Shown: positions 40,397 through 50,019, numbered from the stretch's first letter. The stretch is DNA of 64,000 nucleotides from Hasllibacter sp963833115 (GCA_963833115.1 CAWHWS010000002.1:2666001-2730000); one strand, 5' to 3'. The notes: generated from the letters alone by a model not told the origin. Made by a program: numbers and translations.

Positions 40397-42250
40397 ATGG
40401 ACGACAACAACAAGAACCTGATCCTCGCCACGGCCCTCAGCTTCCTGGTGATCCTGGTCTGGTTCCTGATCTTCCCGCCCGAGGAGCAGGCCCCGATCGG
40501 CTCCGACCTGCCGGTGGCGCAGGCGCCGCTCCCGGCCGACGGCGTCGCGCCCGTGCCGCCGGCGATCCCGGGCGGGCCCGCCGCGCCCGGCGCCCTGCCC
40601 GGCGCGGACGCCGCCCCCGCCCCCGAGGCGCCCCGCGTCGCGATCGAGACGCCTGAGCTCCTGGGCTCGATCAACCTCGCCGGCGGGCGGATCGACGACC
40701 TCAAGCTCCGCGAGTATCGCCAGACGCTCGACGAAGGGTCCGACATCGTGCGGCTGCTGACCCCGGTCGGGGGGCTCGGCGCCTACTACGCCCTCTTCGG
40801 CTGGGCACCGAGCGGCGATCTGGACTTCGACGCGGTCCCCGGCCCCGCCACCCCCTGGGCGGTCGAGAGCGGCGAGGTCCTGGCCCCGGGCGCCCCCGTG
40901 ACCCTGGTCTGGGACAACGGCGCCGGCCTCACGTTCCGGCGCGAGATGGCGGTGGACGAGGATTTCATGTTCACCATCCGGCAATCGGTCGAGAACGCGA
41001 CCGACGCGGCGGTGCGGATGGCGCCCTACGGCCTCCTCGCGCGGCACGGCGAGCCGGATTCGCGCAACTTCTTCATCCTCCACGAGGGCGTCGTCCGCAT
41101 GACGGACGGCGAGCTGGAGGAGATGTCCTATGACGACATGCCCGACCTGGAGCCGGACGCCCGCGAGGGCGGGCTGACCAGCAACCTCGCGGTGACGGCC
41201 GAGGGGTGGATCGGGTTCACCGACCACTATTGGATGACCACCCTCATCCCCGAGGCCGGCACGCCGTTCGCGTCCGTGGCCAAATACGTGCCCGGGCGCG
41301 ACGTCTACCAGACCGAGGCGCGCCTGCCGACGATCGACGTCGCCCCCGGGGCGACGACCACCTCCACCCAGCGCATGTTCGCGGGCGCCAAGGAGTGGGA
41401 GGCGATCCGCAACTACGAGCGCGCCGGCATCGCGGGCTTCCTCGACAGCATCGACTGGGGCTGGTTCTTCTTCCTGACCAAGCCGATCTTCGCCGTCCTG
41501 CACTGGCTCAACGCGCAGATCGGGAACATGGGCGTCGCGATCATCACCCTGACGCTGCTGATCAAGGCGGTGCTGCTGCCGCTGGCCTACAAGTCCTACG
41601 TCTCCATGGCGAAGATGAAGGAGCTCCAGCCGGAGATGGAGAAGATCAAGGAGCGCGCCGGGGACGACCGGCAGAAGCTCCAGCAGGAGATGATGAAGAT
41701 GTACAAGGAGAAGAAGGTGAACCCGGCGTCCGGGTGCCTTCCGCTCCTCCTCCAGATCCCGATCTTCTTCTCGCTCTACAAGGTGATCTTCGTCACCATC
41801 GAGCTCCGCCACGCGCCGTTCTTCGGGCCGTTCCAGGACCTCTCGGCGCCGGACCCGACCTCGATCTTCAACGTCTACGGCCTCCTGCCCTACGCGGCGC
41901 CGGAGCCGGGGAGCATCCTGGCGCTGGTCTTCATCGGCATCCTGCCGCTCCTCCTGGGCGTGTCGATGTGGCTGCAGCAGAAGCTCAACCCCGCGCCCCA
42001 GGACCCGACGCAGGCGATGATCTTCGCCTGGATGCCGTGGGTGTTCATGTTCATGCTCGGCAGCTTCGCGTCGGGGCTCGTGGTGTACTGGATCGCCAAC
42101 AACACGATCACCTTCGCGCAGCAGTTCGCGATCATGAAGAGCCAGGGGATGACGCCGGACCTGTTCGGCAACATCAAGTCGTCCTTCAAGAAAGCGCCGG
42201 CGGCGGCCAAGCCCGCGAACGACGCGAAGGCGCCCAAGGGCAAGGAGTGA
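40397..42250 (+). CDS. yidC: Membrane protein insertase YidC
   Basis: The 617-residue insertase has TM1 (NLILATALSFLVILVWFLIF), a Pro/Ala-rich linker and the large periplasmic P2 domain (about residues 85-340). The conserved 60-kDa core follows: GWFFFLTKPIFAVLHWLNAQ, MKELQPEMEKIKERAGDDRQ, YKEKKVNPASGCLPLLLQIP, and three further helices ending FASGLVVYWIANNTITFAQQ. It inserts membrane proteins alone or with SecYEG. It follows yidD by 58 bases, and its stop overlaps the GTG of the MOSC gene. Confidence 0.97.
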   Translation: MDDNNKNLILATALSFLVILVWFLIFPPEEQAPIGSDLPVAQAPLPADGVAPVPPAIPGGPAAPGALPGADAAPAPEAPRVAIETPELLGSINLAGGRIDDLKLREYRQTLDEGSDIVRLLTPVGGLGAYYALFGWAPSGDLDFDAVPGPATPWAVESGEVLAPGAPVTLVWDNGAGLTFRREMAVDEDFMFTIRQSVENATDAAVRMAPYGLLARHGEPDSRNFFILHEGVVRMTDGELEEMSYDDMPDLEPDAREGGLTSNLAVTAEGWIGFTDHYWMTTLIPEAGTPFASVAKYVPGRDVYQTEARLPTIDVAPGATTTSTQRMFAGAKEWEAIRNYERAGIAGFLDSIDWGWFFFLTKPIFAVLHWLNAQIGNMGVAIITLTLLIKAVLLPLAYKSYVSMAKMKELQPEMEKIKERAGDDRQKLQQEMMKMYKEKKVNPASGCLPLLLQIPIFFSLYKVIFVTIELRHAPFFGPFQDLSAPDPTSIFNVYGLLPYAAPEPGSILALVFIGILPLLLGVSMWLQQKLNPAPQDPTQAMIFAWMPWVFMFMLGSFASGLVVYWIANNTITFAQQFAIMKSQGMTPDLFGNIKSSFKKAPAAAKPANDAKAPKGKE

Positions 42251-42987
42251 TCCTCGCGGCGATCCACCGCCACCCGATCAAGGCGTTCGGGCACGAGGCG
42301 GTGGCGCGGGCGGCGCTGTCGCCCGGCGAGGCCCTTCCCTGGGACCGGCGCTGGGCGGCCCCGCACGCGCGCGCGCGGATCGACGGGCCCGGCTGGGCGT
42401 CCTGCACCAACTTCGCGCGCGGCGCGTCCTCGCCGTCTTTGATGGCCGTCACCGCGGAGGTGGACGAGGCGGCCGGGCACGTCACCCTGCGCCATCCGGA
42501 CCGGCCGGACCTGACGATCGACCCGGACGCGGACGGCGAGGCCTTCGCCGCCTGGGCCGCGCCGCTGGTGGCCGAGGGGCGCCCGGCGCCCACCGGCCTG
42601 CGCCGCGCGGAGGGCCAGGCCCTGACCGACGCGGACCGGCCGTGGCTGTCGCTGCACGCCGACGCTTCCTTGCGCGCCCTGTCCGAGCGCGCGGGCCGGC
42701 TCCTCTCGCGCCACCGCTTCCGCGGCAACCTCTGGATCGAGGGCGCCGAGCCATGGGCCGAGGCCGGCTGGATCGGCCGCACGCTGCGCGTGGGCAGCGC
42801 CGTCCTGCGGGTGGTCGAGCCGATCCGGCGCTGCCGCGCCACCGAGGCGGACCCGGAGACCGGGCGCCGCGACGCGGACACGTTGGGCGCCATGACCGCC
42901 CTCCTCGGCGACACGACCTTCGGCGTCTACGCCGAGGTGGTGGACGGCGGCGAGGTCGCCCGCGGCGATGCCGTGGCCGTCGCGTGA
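42247..42987 (+). CDS. MOSC-domain protein
   Basis: The 246-residue protein has an N-terminal MOSC beta-barrel part (AAIHRHPIKAFGHEAVARAA) and a C-terminal MOSC core with FRGNLWIEGAEPWAEAGWIG, VGSAVLRVVEPIRRCRATEA and GVYAEVVDGGEVARGDAV. The conserved cysteine (RRCRATEADP) is present. MOSC proteins move sulfur or reduce N-hydroxylated compounds through a molybdenum cofactor. GTG start overlaps the yidC stop and its stop overlaps the engB GTG, so it is embedded in this operon. Confidence 0.87.
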   Translation: MILAAIHRHPIKAFGHEAVARAALSPGEALPWDRRWAAPHARARIDGPGWASCTNFARGASSPSLMAVTAEVDEAAGHVTLRHPDRPDLTIDPDADGEAFAAWAAPLVAEGRPAPTGLRRAEGQALTDADRPWLSLHADASLRALSERAGRLLSRHRFRGNLWIEGAEPWAEAGWIGRTLRVGSAVLRVVEPIRRCRATEADPETGRRDADTLGAMTALLGDTTFGVYAEVVDGGEVARGDAVAVA

Positions 42988-43634
42988 TCCTGCCCTTCCC
43001 GGTCGCGGAGGACCCGTCCGCCGAGGACGCCGAGGCCGCGCGCCGCCTGCTCACCGGGGAGATCAACTTCCTCAAGGGGGTCGTCGCGATGGACGGCCTG
43101 CCCCCGGACGACCGGACCGAGGTCTGCTTCGCCGGGCGCTCCAACGTCGGCAAGTCCACCTTGATAAACGCCCTGACCGGTCGGCGGGCGCTCGCGCGCG
43201 CGTCCAACACGCCGGGCCGAACGCAGGAGATCAACTTCTTCACCGTCGGGGCGAGCCATTATGTCGTGGACCTTCCCGGCTACGGCTTCGCCAACGCCCC
43301 CAAGCCGGTGGTCGAGAAATGGCAGCGCCTGCTGAAGGCCTATCTCCGAGGGCGGGCCTCCCTGCGCCGGGCCTTCGTCTTGATCGACGCGCGTCACGGC
43401 GCCAAGCCGGTCGACGAGGAGATCATGGCGCTCCTCGACACCGCGGCGGTGCCGTTCATGGCGGTGCTTACGAAGGCGGACAAGCTGCGCCCCGACGAGC
43501 GGGAGAAGAACCTCGATCAGGTCCGCGAGACGCTGCGCCGCCACCCGGCCGCCTATCCCGATATGCTGCTCACCAGCTCGGAGACCGGGCTCGGCATCCC
43601 CGCCCTGCGCCACGAGATCGCCACCCTCGCATGA
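42984..43634 (+). CDS. engB: Ribosome biogenesis GTP-binding protein YihA/YsxC/EngB
   Basis: The 216-residue GTPase contains VCFAGRSNVGKSTLINALTG (P loop), RASNTPGRTQEINFFTVG (switch I), VDLPGYGFANAPKPVVEKWQ (G3), VLTKADKLRPDEREKN (G4) and LTSSETGLGIPALR (G5). It assists assembly of the large ribosomal subunit. GTG overlaps the MOSC stop. It closes the rpmH operon before a strong GC hairpin. Confidence 0.96.
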   Translation: MILPFPVAEDPSAEDAEAARRLLTGEINFLKGVVAMDGLPPDDRTEVCFAGRSNVGKSTLINALTGRRALARASNTPGRTQEINFFTVGASHYVVDLPGYGFANAPKPVVEKWQRLLKAYLRGRASLRRAFVLIDARHGAKPVDEEIMALLDTAAVPFMAVLTKADKLRPDEREKNLDQVRETLRRHPAAYPDMLLTSSETGLGIPALRHEIATLA

Positions 43635-43659
43635 CGTCAGCCCGGGCCGCGGGCGCATG

Positions 43660-43681
43660 CCCCTCCCCCTCGGGGGAGGGG
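43660..43681. terminator. GC-rich hairpin between convergent engB and the SDR gene
   Basis: CCCCTCCCCC (43660-43669) and GGGGGAGGGG (43672-43681) are exact inverted arms with TC between. It lies 25 bases after engB and 16 bases after the end of the convergent SDR gene, consistent with a shared terminator, although no T-run follows. Confidence 0.5.
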
Positions 43682-43697
43682 TCGGGGTGGGGCCCGG

Positions 43698-44438
43698 TCA
43701 CACGTGCTGCCCGCCGTTCACCTCGATCTCGGTGCCGCTGACGTAGCTCGAGGCCTCCGAGCAGAGGAAGTGGATCACCTCCGCGACCTCGTTCGGCTGG
43801 CCGAGCCGGCGCAGCGGCAGCGTCTCGACGATGCGGTCGGTGCCAGGCGAGAGGATCGACGTCTCGACCTCGCCCGGCGCGATGGCGTTCACCCGGACCC
43901 CCAGGGGCCCGAAGTCATGCGCCATCTCGCGCGTCAGGGCCTTCAGCGCGGCCTTCGAGGTCGCGTAGGCGGCGCCGGCGAACGGGTGGACCTGATTGCC
44001 GGCGATGGAGGTCACGTTGACGATCGCGCCGCGCGCCGCGACCAGCTCGGTCTTCAGCCCCCGCGCCAGCACGACCGGCGCGAAGAAGTTCACGTGGAAG
44101 ACGCGGCCCCAGGTCCGCAGGTCGGTGGTCAGCGTGTCGAGCCGCTCGCCGGTCTCGCCCTTGGGGGAGATGCCGGCGTTGTTCACCAGCGCGTGGAGCT
44201 TGCCGCCGGCCTTCTCGCGGATCTCGCCGATGGCGCGGATCGTGTCCTCGGGGCTGCCGAGGTCGATCTCGATATGGTTGTCGGCCCCGCCGGGCCAGGG
44301 GCAGCGCGCGTCGAACGGCTGGCGCGAGCAGGTCAGGACCCGCCAGCCATGTGCCGAGAACGCCTTGACCGTCGCGTGACCGATCCCCCGGCTCGCACCG
44401 GTCAGAAGCATCACCTTGCCGTCGCCAGCCAGTGCCAT
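43698..44438 (-). CDS. Short-chain dehydrogenase/reductase (SDR)
   Basis: The 246-residue oxidoreductase has the NAD(P) motif LLTGASRGIGHATVKAFSAH, the structural NNAG (HALVNNAGISPKGETG), catalytic serine in NVTSIAGNQ and the YATSK tetrad (AGAAYATSKAALKALTREMA), then RVNAIAPGEVETSILSPGTD. It resembles classical 3-oxoacyl reductase-type SDRs; the substrate is unknown. It is divergent from argB with 57 bases between. Confidence 0.92.
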   Translation of the reverse strand: MALAGDGKVMLLTGASRGIGHATVKAFSAHGWRVLTCSRQPFDARCPWPGGADNHIEIDLGSPEDTIRAIGEIREKAGGKLHALVNNAGISPKGETGERLDTLTTDLRTWGRVFHVNFFAPVVLARGLKTELVAARGAIVNVTSIAGNQVHPFAGAAYATSKAALKALTREMAHDFGPLGVRVNAIAPGEVETSILSPGTDRIVETLPLRRLGQPNEVAEVIHFLCSEASSYVSGTEIEVNGGQHV

Positions 44439-44495
44439 GGAGCCGCTCCGCCGGTTGTGAGGGGTGCGCCCCACCCGTAGAGGGGGCGCGGGGGA

Positions 44496-45368
44496 ATGAC
44501 CATGAAGCAGCGGGACGACATGCAGCGCCAGGACTGGATCGCGACCGCGGGCACGCTCTCGCGCGCCCTGCCCTATCTCCAACGCTATGACGGCGCCACG
44601 GTGGTCATCAAGCTGGGCGGGCACGCGATGGGCTCGGACGAGGCCATGGACGGCTTCGCCCGCGACGTGACCCTCATGCGGCAGGTCGGGATCAAGCCCG
44701 TGATCGTCCATGGCGGCGGGCCGATGATCGACGGGATGCTCGCCCGCCTGGGCATCGAGACACGCTTCGAGAAGGGCAAGCGCGTCACCGACGCCGCCAC
44801 GGTCGAGGTGGTCGAGATGGTGCTCGGCGGCCGGATCAACGCGCGCATCGTCCAGGCCATCGGCCGGCAGGGCGGGCGCGCCGTGGGCCTGACGGGCAAG
44901 GATTCCGGCCTGATGACCTGCGAGCCCGCGGACCCGGCCCTCGGCTTCGTCGGCGCGCCGGTGGAGGTCGACACCCGCATCCTGCGCACCTTGGCCGATG
45001 GCGAGGCGATCCCCGTGATCGCCCCCATCGGCGCGGGGCGGGGCGGCGAGACCTACAACGTCAACGGCGACACCGCGGCCGGCGCGATCGCCGGTGCGCT
45101 GCGGGCGGACCGCCTGCTCCTCCTGACGGACGTGGCGGGCGTGAAGGACGCGGGGGGCCAGGTCGTCACCCAGATGACGCCGAGCCAAGTGCGCGAGATG
45201 ATCGCGGCGGGCACGATCGCCGGCGGCATGATCCCCAAGACCGAGACCGCCCTCGCCGCGATCGAGGCCGGGGTGCGCGCGGTCGTCATCCTCGACGGTC
45301 GGGCGCCGAACGCGTGCCTCCTGGAGCTGTTCACCGATCACGGGGCCGGGAGCCTGATCCGCGCATGA
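44496..45368 (+). CDS. argB: N-acetylglutamate kinase
   Basis: The 290-residue kinase phosphorylates N-acetylglutamate in arginine synthesis. It has TVVIKLGGHAMGSDEAMDGF, KPVIVHGGGPMIDGMLARLG (substrate and phosphate binding), VNGDTAAGAIAGALRADRLL, LLTDVAGVKDAGGQVVTQMT and GTIAGGMIPKTETALAAIEA, the last with the arginine-sensitive type C-terminus RAPNACLLELFTDHGAGSLI. Its stop overlaps the next ATG (ATGA). Confidence 0.96.
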   Translation: MTMKQRDDMQRQDWIATAGTLSRALPYLQRYDGATVVIKLGGHAMGSDEAMDGFARDVTLMRQVGIKPVIVHGGGPMIDGMLARLGIETRFEKGKRVTDAATVEVVEMVLGGRINARIVQAIGRQGGRAVGLTGKDSGLMTCEPADPALGFVGAPVEVDTRILRTLADGEAIPVIAPIGAGRGGETYNVNGDTAAGAIAGALRADRLLLLTDVAGVKDAGGQVVTQMTPSQVREMIAAGTIAGGMIPKTETALAAIEAGVRAVVILDGRAPNACLLELFTDHGAGSLIRA

Positions 45369-46024
45369 CCTATGACGAGTTCGAGCGCCGCGCCCACGAG
45401 GCGGGGCTCATCCTGCTCGGGGGCTTCCACCCTCGGCCGGACTTCGAGCCGGGGACGGTGCCCGAGGGGACCGGCACGATCCTGATGCTCGGGCCGGACG
45501 AGCCGGCCTTCTGGGACATCTTCACCATGGGCACCGAGCATGCCGATGGCGACCCCGACCCGCTCAACCGATGGTCGGAGCGGGTCCTCGGGCAGATGGC
45601 GGAGCTCGTCGGCGGCACCGCGCTCTACCCGTTCGGCGGCCCGCCCTGGGCGCCGTTCATGCGCTTCGCGGCGGCATCGTCGAACCTCCACGTCTCGCCC
45701 GTGGGGCTGACCGTGCACCACGAGGCCGGGCTCTGGGCCTCCTTTCGCGGGGCGATCGCGGTGCCCATGCATGTCGACCTGCCGGAGGGCGCGCCCTCGC
45801 CCTGCGAGAGCTGCGCGGGCCAGCCCTGCCGGACCGCCTGTCCGGTCGACGCGCTGACGCCGGCGGGATACGACGTGCCGGCCTGTCAGGCCTATGTTTG
45901 CTCGCCGGAGGGCGTCGACTGCCGCACTCGCGGCTGCGCCGTGCGGCGGGCCTGTCCCGTCTCGGCCCGCTGGGGGCGGACCGACGCCCAGGCGGCCTTC
46001 CACATGGAGGCGTTCCTGCGCTGA
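45365..46024 (+). CDS. Cysteine-rich, ferredoxin-like protein of unknown function
   Basis: The 219-residue protein carries a C-terminal cysteine cluster: SPCESCAGQPCRTACPVDAL, CQAYVCSPEGVDCRTRGCAV and RRACPVSARWGR. The first part fits one 4Fe-4S binding motif (C-x2-C-x3-C-x3-C-P); the second cluster is irregular. N-terminal residues 1-120 resemble a soluble domain also found in QueG-like and other iron-sulfur proteins, but identity is not clear. It is translationally coupled to argB. It may be an electron carrier or redox enzyme. Confidence 0.7.
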   Translation: MTYDEFERRAHEAGLILLGGFHPRPDFEPGTVPEGTGTILMLGPDEPAFWDIFTMGTEHADGDPDPLNRWSERVLGQMAELVGGTALYPFGGPPWAPFMRFAAASSNLHVSPVGLTVHHEAGLWASFRGAIAVPMHVDLPEGAPSPCESCAGQPCRTACPVDALTPAGYDVPACQAYVCSPEGVDCRTRGCAVRRACPVSARWGRTDAQAAFHMEAFLR

Positions 46025-46126
46025 GCGGCCGGGCGGCGCGATACCGGCCATGGAGCCGCCCGAGGCACTGGGCGGCGGCCCGCGGGACGTATATGCCTAA
46101 GGACAGTGGGGCCGACCCAGGTCCCG

Positions 46127-46669
46127 ATGAGCACGTCCGCGCCACCCGGGAGGTCACCGATCGCCAACCTGACCCTGATCCTCGTGCGGCACGGCAAGTC
46201 CGACCATCCGATGGGGACGTCCGATCATGATCGGCCCTTGACCGAGAAGGGGCGCGCCGAGGCCGCCGCCATCGGGCGGTGGCTGGCCTCGGCCGGCGCC
46301 GAGCCCGAGGCCGTGCTCGTCTCCTCGGCCGCCCGGACGCGGCAGACCTGGGATGCCCTGTCGCTCGCCGCCGACTGGCCGATCGACGCCGCCGCCTCGC
46401 GCAATCTCTACAACGCCGCCGTGCCGGCCATCCGGGAGGCGGTGGCCGTGGCGGCGGGGGCTTGCGTCCTCGTCGTCGGGCACAACCCGGGGATCGGCGA
46501 GGCCGCCGCCGCCCTCGCGCGGACCGTGCCCACCCATGCCCGATTCTACGACTACCCCACGGGGGCCGCCACGATCCTGCGGTTCCGCGCCCGCGACTGG
46601 GCGGCGGCCATGCGCGCCCATGCCGACGTGGCGGGCTTCGCGGTGCCGGGGGATCTCGCGGGGGTCTAG
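46127..46669 (+). CDS. sixA: SixA-type histidine phosphatase
   Basis: The 180-residue protein has the histidine-phosphatase signature LTLILVRHGKSDHPMG with the catalytic RHG, DHDRPLTEKGRAEAAAIGRW, VLVSSAARTRQTWDAL and VLVVGHNPGIGEAAAALA with the second histidine. SixA proteins dephosphorylate histidine-phosphotransfer proteins of the nitrogen-PTS. ATG 46127 gives a short N-terminal lead; GTG 46106 is possible. Its stop overlaps the bztD stop in CTAG (46666-46669). Confidence 0.88.
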   Translation: MSTSAPPGRSPIANLTLILVRHGKSDHPMGTSDHDRPLTEKGRAEAAAIGRWLASAGAEPEAVLVSSAARTRQTWDALSLAADWPIDAAASRNLYNAAVPAIREAVAVAAGACVLVVGHNPGIGEAAAALARTVPTHARFYDYPTGAATILRFRARDWAAAMRAHADVAGFAVPGDLAGV

Positions 46670-47451
46670 TGCCCCAGGATCTGCGAGAGGAACAGCTTGG
46701 TCCGGTCACTCTGCGGATTGGAGAAGAACGCCTCCGGCTCGTCCTGCTCGACGATCTGGCCGGCATCCATGAAGATGACGCGGTTCGCGACCTTGCGCGC
46801 GAAGCCCATCTCGTGCGTCACGCAGATCATCGTCATCCCCTCCTCGGCGAGCTCGATCATGGTGTCGAGCACCTCGGCGATCATCTCGGGGTCGAGGGCC
46901 GATGTCGGCTCGTCGAAGAGCATGATGCGCGGCTTCATGCACAGGCTGCGCGCGATGGCCACGCGCTGCTGCTGCCCGCCCGAGAGCTGGCCGGGATACT
47001 TGTCGGCCTGCTCGGGGATCTTGACCTTGGCGAGGAAGTGCATCGCCGTCTCCTCGGCCTCGCGCTTGGGCGTCTTGCGGACCCAGATCGGCGCGAGGGT
47101 GCAGTTCTCCAGGATGGTGAGGTGCGGGAAGAGGTTGAAGTGCTGGAAGCACATCCCGACCTCGGAGCGGATCTTGTCGATGTTCTTGATGTCCGAGGAG
47201 AGGACGGTGCCGTCCACCTCGATGCGCCCGGCCTGATGCTCCTCGAGCGCGTTGATGCAGCGGATCAGGGTCGACTTGCCCGAGCCGGAGGGCCCGCAGA
47301 CCACGATCCGCTCGCCGCGCTGCACGGTGAGGTCGATGTCGCGCAGCACGTGGAACGTGCCGTACCATTTGTTCATGTCCTCGATCCGGATCGCGACCTC
47401 GTCGCTGACGCGCATGGCGGAGGGGGCGGGCATCGTGTCGGTCATGGTCAT
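46666..47451 (-). CDS. bztD: Polar amino-acid ABC transporter, ATP-binding subunit
   Basis: The 261-residue ATPase has Walker A VVCGPSGSGKSTLIRCINAL, the Q loop MCFQHFNLFPHLTILENC, signature QLSGGQQQRVAIARSLCM, Walker B IMLFDEPTSALDPEMIAEVL and switch histidine CVTHEMGFARKVANR. It drives import of glutamate, glutamine, aspartate or asparagine with bztA, bztB and bztC. It lies 11 bases after bztC and is the last gene of the operon. Confidence 0.95.
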   Translation of the reverse strand: MTMTDTMPAPSAMRVSDEVAIRIEDMNKWYGTFHVLRDIDLTVQRGERIVVCGPSGSGKSTLIRCINALEEHQAGRIEVDGTVLSSDIKNIDKIRSEVGMCFQHFNLFPHLTILENCTLAPIWVRKTPKREAEETAMHFLAKVKIPEQADKYPGQLSGGQQQRVAIARSLCMKPRIMLFDEPTSALDPEMIAEVLDTMIELAEEGMTMICVTHEMGFARKVANRVIFMDAGQIVEQDEPEAFFSNPQSDRTKLFLSQILGH

Positions 47452-47462
47452 GGCGGGGTCCC

Positions 47463-48755
47463 TCACCGGTGGTCCGTGGCGAGCCTGCGCTCGAGATGCT
47501 GCGAGTATTGCGAGATGGCGTAGCAGACGACGAAGAAGAGCACCGCCGCGAAGCCGAAGAGCTCCCAATAGACGCCGTTCCAGTCCTGGCTCGCCAGGAT
47601 CGGGCCCCGGATCATGCCCACGAGGTCGAACATGGAGATGACGCTGACGAGCGTGGTGTCCTTGAAGAGCCCGATGGCGACGTTGACGATGCCTGGGATC
47701 GAGATCTTCAGGGCCTGCGGCATGATGATCAGGCGCGTCGCCTGCCAGTAGTCGAGGCCGAGGCTGTCGGCGGCCTCGTACTGCCCGGTGGGCAGGGCCG
47801 CGAGCCCGCCGCGGATCACCTCCGCGATATAGGCGGCGGCGAAGAGCGTGATCATGATGATGACGCGGATGATCAGGTCGAAGTTCGCGTTGGGCGGCAG
47901 GAAGTAGGCCAGGACCACGTTCGCGACGAAGAGGAGCGTGATCAGCGGCACGCCGCGGATGAACTCGATGAAGGCCACGCAGATGAACTTGATGATCGGC
48001 AGGCTCGACTGGCGGCCGAGCGCCAGGACGATCCCGAGCGGCAGGGAGAGCGACACGCAGGTCACGCCGAGGATGAAGTTCAGCATGAACCCCCCGATCT
48101 CCCGGCTCGCCACCGGCGCGAGGGCGAGCGGCCCCCCGTCCTCCGGCAGGATCAGGCCGAGGAGCGCGATCACCGCCACCGCCGCGACGATGCCGGCGAG
48201 GAGGCCGAGGACGAAGCTCCGGTCCACGATGGCGCGATAGGCGTAGTATCCGACGACGAAGGCCGCGAGCACGCCGAGCGGCGACAGGATCGAGCCGCCC
48301 CAGATCAGCCAGTACGCCAGGAACGGGAACAGCCCCGTGAACCACAGCATGGCCCGCGGCAGGGCCGGGAAGAGCACCGGCGCCGCGGCGACGAAGACAA
48401 GCACGAAGGCGAGGATCGGGCGCCAGTACTGGTCCTGCGGATAGCGGCCGAACAGGAGCTGATGCCAGCGCTCGGAGATGACGGCGAAGCAGCCGCCCGT
48501 CGCGCCCTCCAGGATCTCGCGGCAGTCGCGGATGCTCGAGGCGTCCCAGATGCCGTTGAGCAGCCAGGGCAGGATCGCGCGCAGCAGGAAATAGATCGCG
48601 AGGAGGCCGAGCACCGTCATGACGGTGTTCGCCCAGCCCTTAAAGAGGTTGTCACGTATCCACCGGACGGCCCCGGCCTCCAGGGCGGGCGGCGGCGCTG
48701 GCGGGATCTCGGTGCGCCGGACGAAGCCGACGGATTGCGCGTGCGTGTCGCTCAC
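47463..48755 (-). CDS. bztC: Polar amino-acid ABC transporter permease
   Basis: The 430-residue permease has an N-terminal extension with several helices (about residues 40-215) and a C-terminal HisM/GlnP-type permease domain: TCVSLSLPLGIVLALGRQSS, FIEFIRGVPLITLLFVANVV, and the EAA loop GQYEAADSLGLDYWQATRLI. The long form is characteristic of BztC/AapM. It pairs with bztB as the heterodimeric channel. One base separates it from bztB. Confidence 0.94.
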   Translation of the reverse strand: MSDTHAQSVGFVRRTEIPPAPPPALEAGAVRWIRDNLFKGWANTVMTVLGLLAIYFLLRAILPWLLNGIWDASSIRDCREILEGATGGCFAVISERWHQLLFGRYPQDQYWRPILAFVLVFVAAAPVLFPALPRAMLWFTGLFPFLAYWLIWGGSILSPLGVLAAFVVGYYAYRAIVDRSFVLGLLAGIVAAVAVIALLGLILPEDGGPLALAPVASREIGGFMLNFILGVTCVSLSLPLGIVLALGRQSSLPIIKFICVAFIEFIRGVPLITLLFVANVVLAYFLPPNANFDLIIRVIIMITLFAAAYIAEVIRGGLAALPTGQYEAADSLGLDYWQATRLIIMPQALKISIPGIVNVAIGLFKDTTLVSVISMFDLVGMIRGPILASQDWNGVYWELFGFAAVLFFVVCYAISQYSQHLERRLATDHR

Positions 48756-48756
48756 G

Positions 48757-49971
48757 TCATCGCTCCTTCAGCTTCACGGCGTTGTTGTAGACGTTCATCA
48801 CCGCCGAGATGGACAGCGAAATGATGAGGTAGAAGAGCATCAGGAGCAGCACCGCCTCGATCGCGCGACCCGTCTGGTTGAGGGTGATGCCGCCCAGCGT
48901 GCCGGTCACGTCCATGTAGCCGACCGCGATCGCGAGCGAGGAATTCTTGGTCAGGTTGAGGTATTGCGAGATCAGCGGCGGGATGATGATGCGCATCGCC
49001 TGCGGCAGGATCACCAGGTTCATGATCCGCCCGGGGCGCAGCCCGAGGGACGCCGCGGCCTCGGTCTGCCCGCGGCTGACGGCCTGGATGCCGGCGCGCA
49101 CGTTCTCGGCGATGAAGGCCCCGGTGTAGACGGCGAGCGCGATCCACAGCGCGATCAGGCTGCCTCGGATGTTGAGCCCGCCCTGGAAGTTGAAGCCCCG
49201 CAGCGCCGGGTAGTCGAGGCCGATGGGCCGGCCGAGGACGAAGTAGGCGACGAGCGTGGGCACGACGAGGATCGCCAGGGACGGCCAGAGCACCGGCACC
49301 AGCCGGCCCTCGTCGTAGAGGGCGCGGCGCGCCCGGGCCCGCCACCAGAACACCCCGGCGACGGACGCCAGGAAGATCGCGACGACGAGCCATCCGAGCG
49401 GCGTCATGACCGGCATGGGGATATAGACGCCCCGGTTCGTGAACGCGAAGCTGTCGAGGAGCATGGAGGCGGCCGGGTCGTCGCCGCGGAAGTCACGCGG
49501 CTGCGGGAGGGCGTTGGCCATCACCGAGAAGATGATCAGGATCCAGATCAGCACCGGGACGTTGCGGAACGCCTCCACGTAGACCGCCATCAGCTTGGAG
49601 ATGATCCAGTTGTTCGAGAGGCGCAGCACGCCCGCCACGACCCCGATCACCGTCGCCGTGACGCAGCCCAGGATCGCGACGATGAGCGTATTCATCACCC
49701 CCACGATCGCGGCGCGCAGGTGCGTGTCCTGGCTGTCGAACGGGATCGGCTGCTGGTTGATGTCGTAGCCGGCGGGCTGCCCGAGGAAGCCGTAGCTGAT
49801 GTCCTGGCCGAGATCGGCGAGGTTGGAGACCGCGTTGCTGATCAGCCAGGCGAAGAACGCCACGACAGCCAGCAGGGCGAGGAGCTGGAACGTGTAGGAT
49901 CGGTAGCGGGTGTCGTTCACCAGCATCCCGAGCCGGAAGCCGGAGCGCGGCGCCTCGGTCATCGTCGTCAT
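48757..49971 (-). CDS. bztB: Polar amino-acid ABC transporter permease
   Basis: The 404-residue permease has QLLALLAVVAFFAWLISNAV near its start, TLIVAILGCVTATVIGVVAG, VEAFRNVPVLIWILIIFSVM, and the EAA loop RGQTEAAASLGLRPGRIMNL with ISQYLNLTKNSSLAIAVGYM. It follows bztA after a strong hairpin (50020-50053), so its transcript is probably less abundant than that of the binding protein. Confidence 0.95.
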   Translation of the reverse strand: MTTMTEAPRSGFRLGMLVNDTRYRSYTFQLLALLAVVAFFAWLISNAVSNLADLGQDISYGFLGQPAGYDINQQPIPFDSQDTHLRAAIVGVMNTLIVAILGCVTATVIGVVAGVLRLSNNWIISKLMAVYVEAFRNVPVLIWILIIFSVMANALPQPRDFRGDDPAASMLLDSFAFTNRGVYIPMPVMTPLGWLVVAIFLASVAGVFWWRARARRALYDEGRLVPVLWPSLAILVVPTLVAYFVLGRPIGLDYPALRGFNFQGGLNIRGSLIALWIALAVYTGAFIAENVRAGIQAVSRGQTEAAASLGLRPGRIMNLVILPQAMRIIIPPLISQYLNLTKNSSLAIAVGYMDVTGTLGGITLNQTGRAIEAVLLLMLFYLIISLSISAVMNVYNNAVKLKER

Positions 49972-50019
49972 GATCGCGTCCCCCGATCGGATCGTCGGAG
50001 GGCCGTGGCCCGTCCGGTT

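Noticed and set aside
46025..46126. Promoter-like TATATG before sixA
   Set aside because: No -35 box at proper distance and no supporting context.
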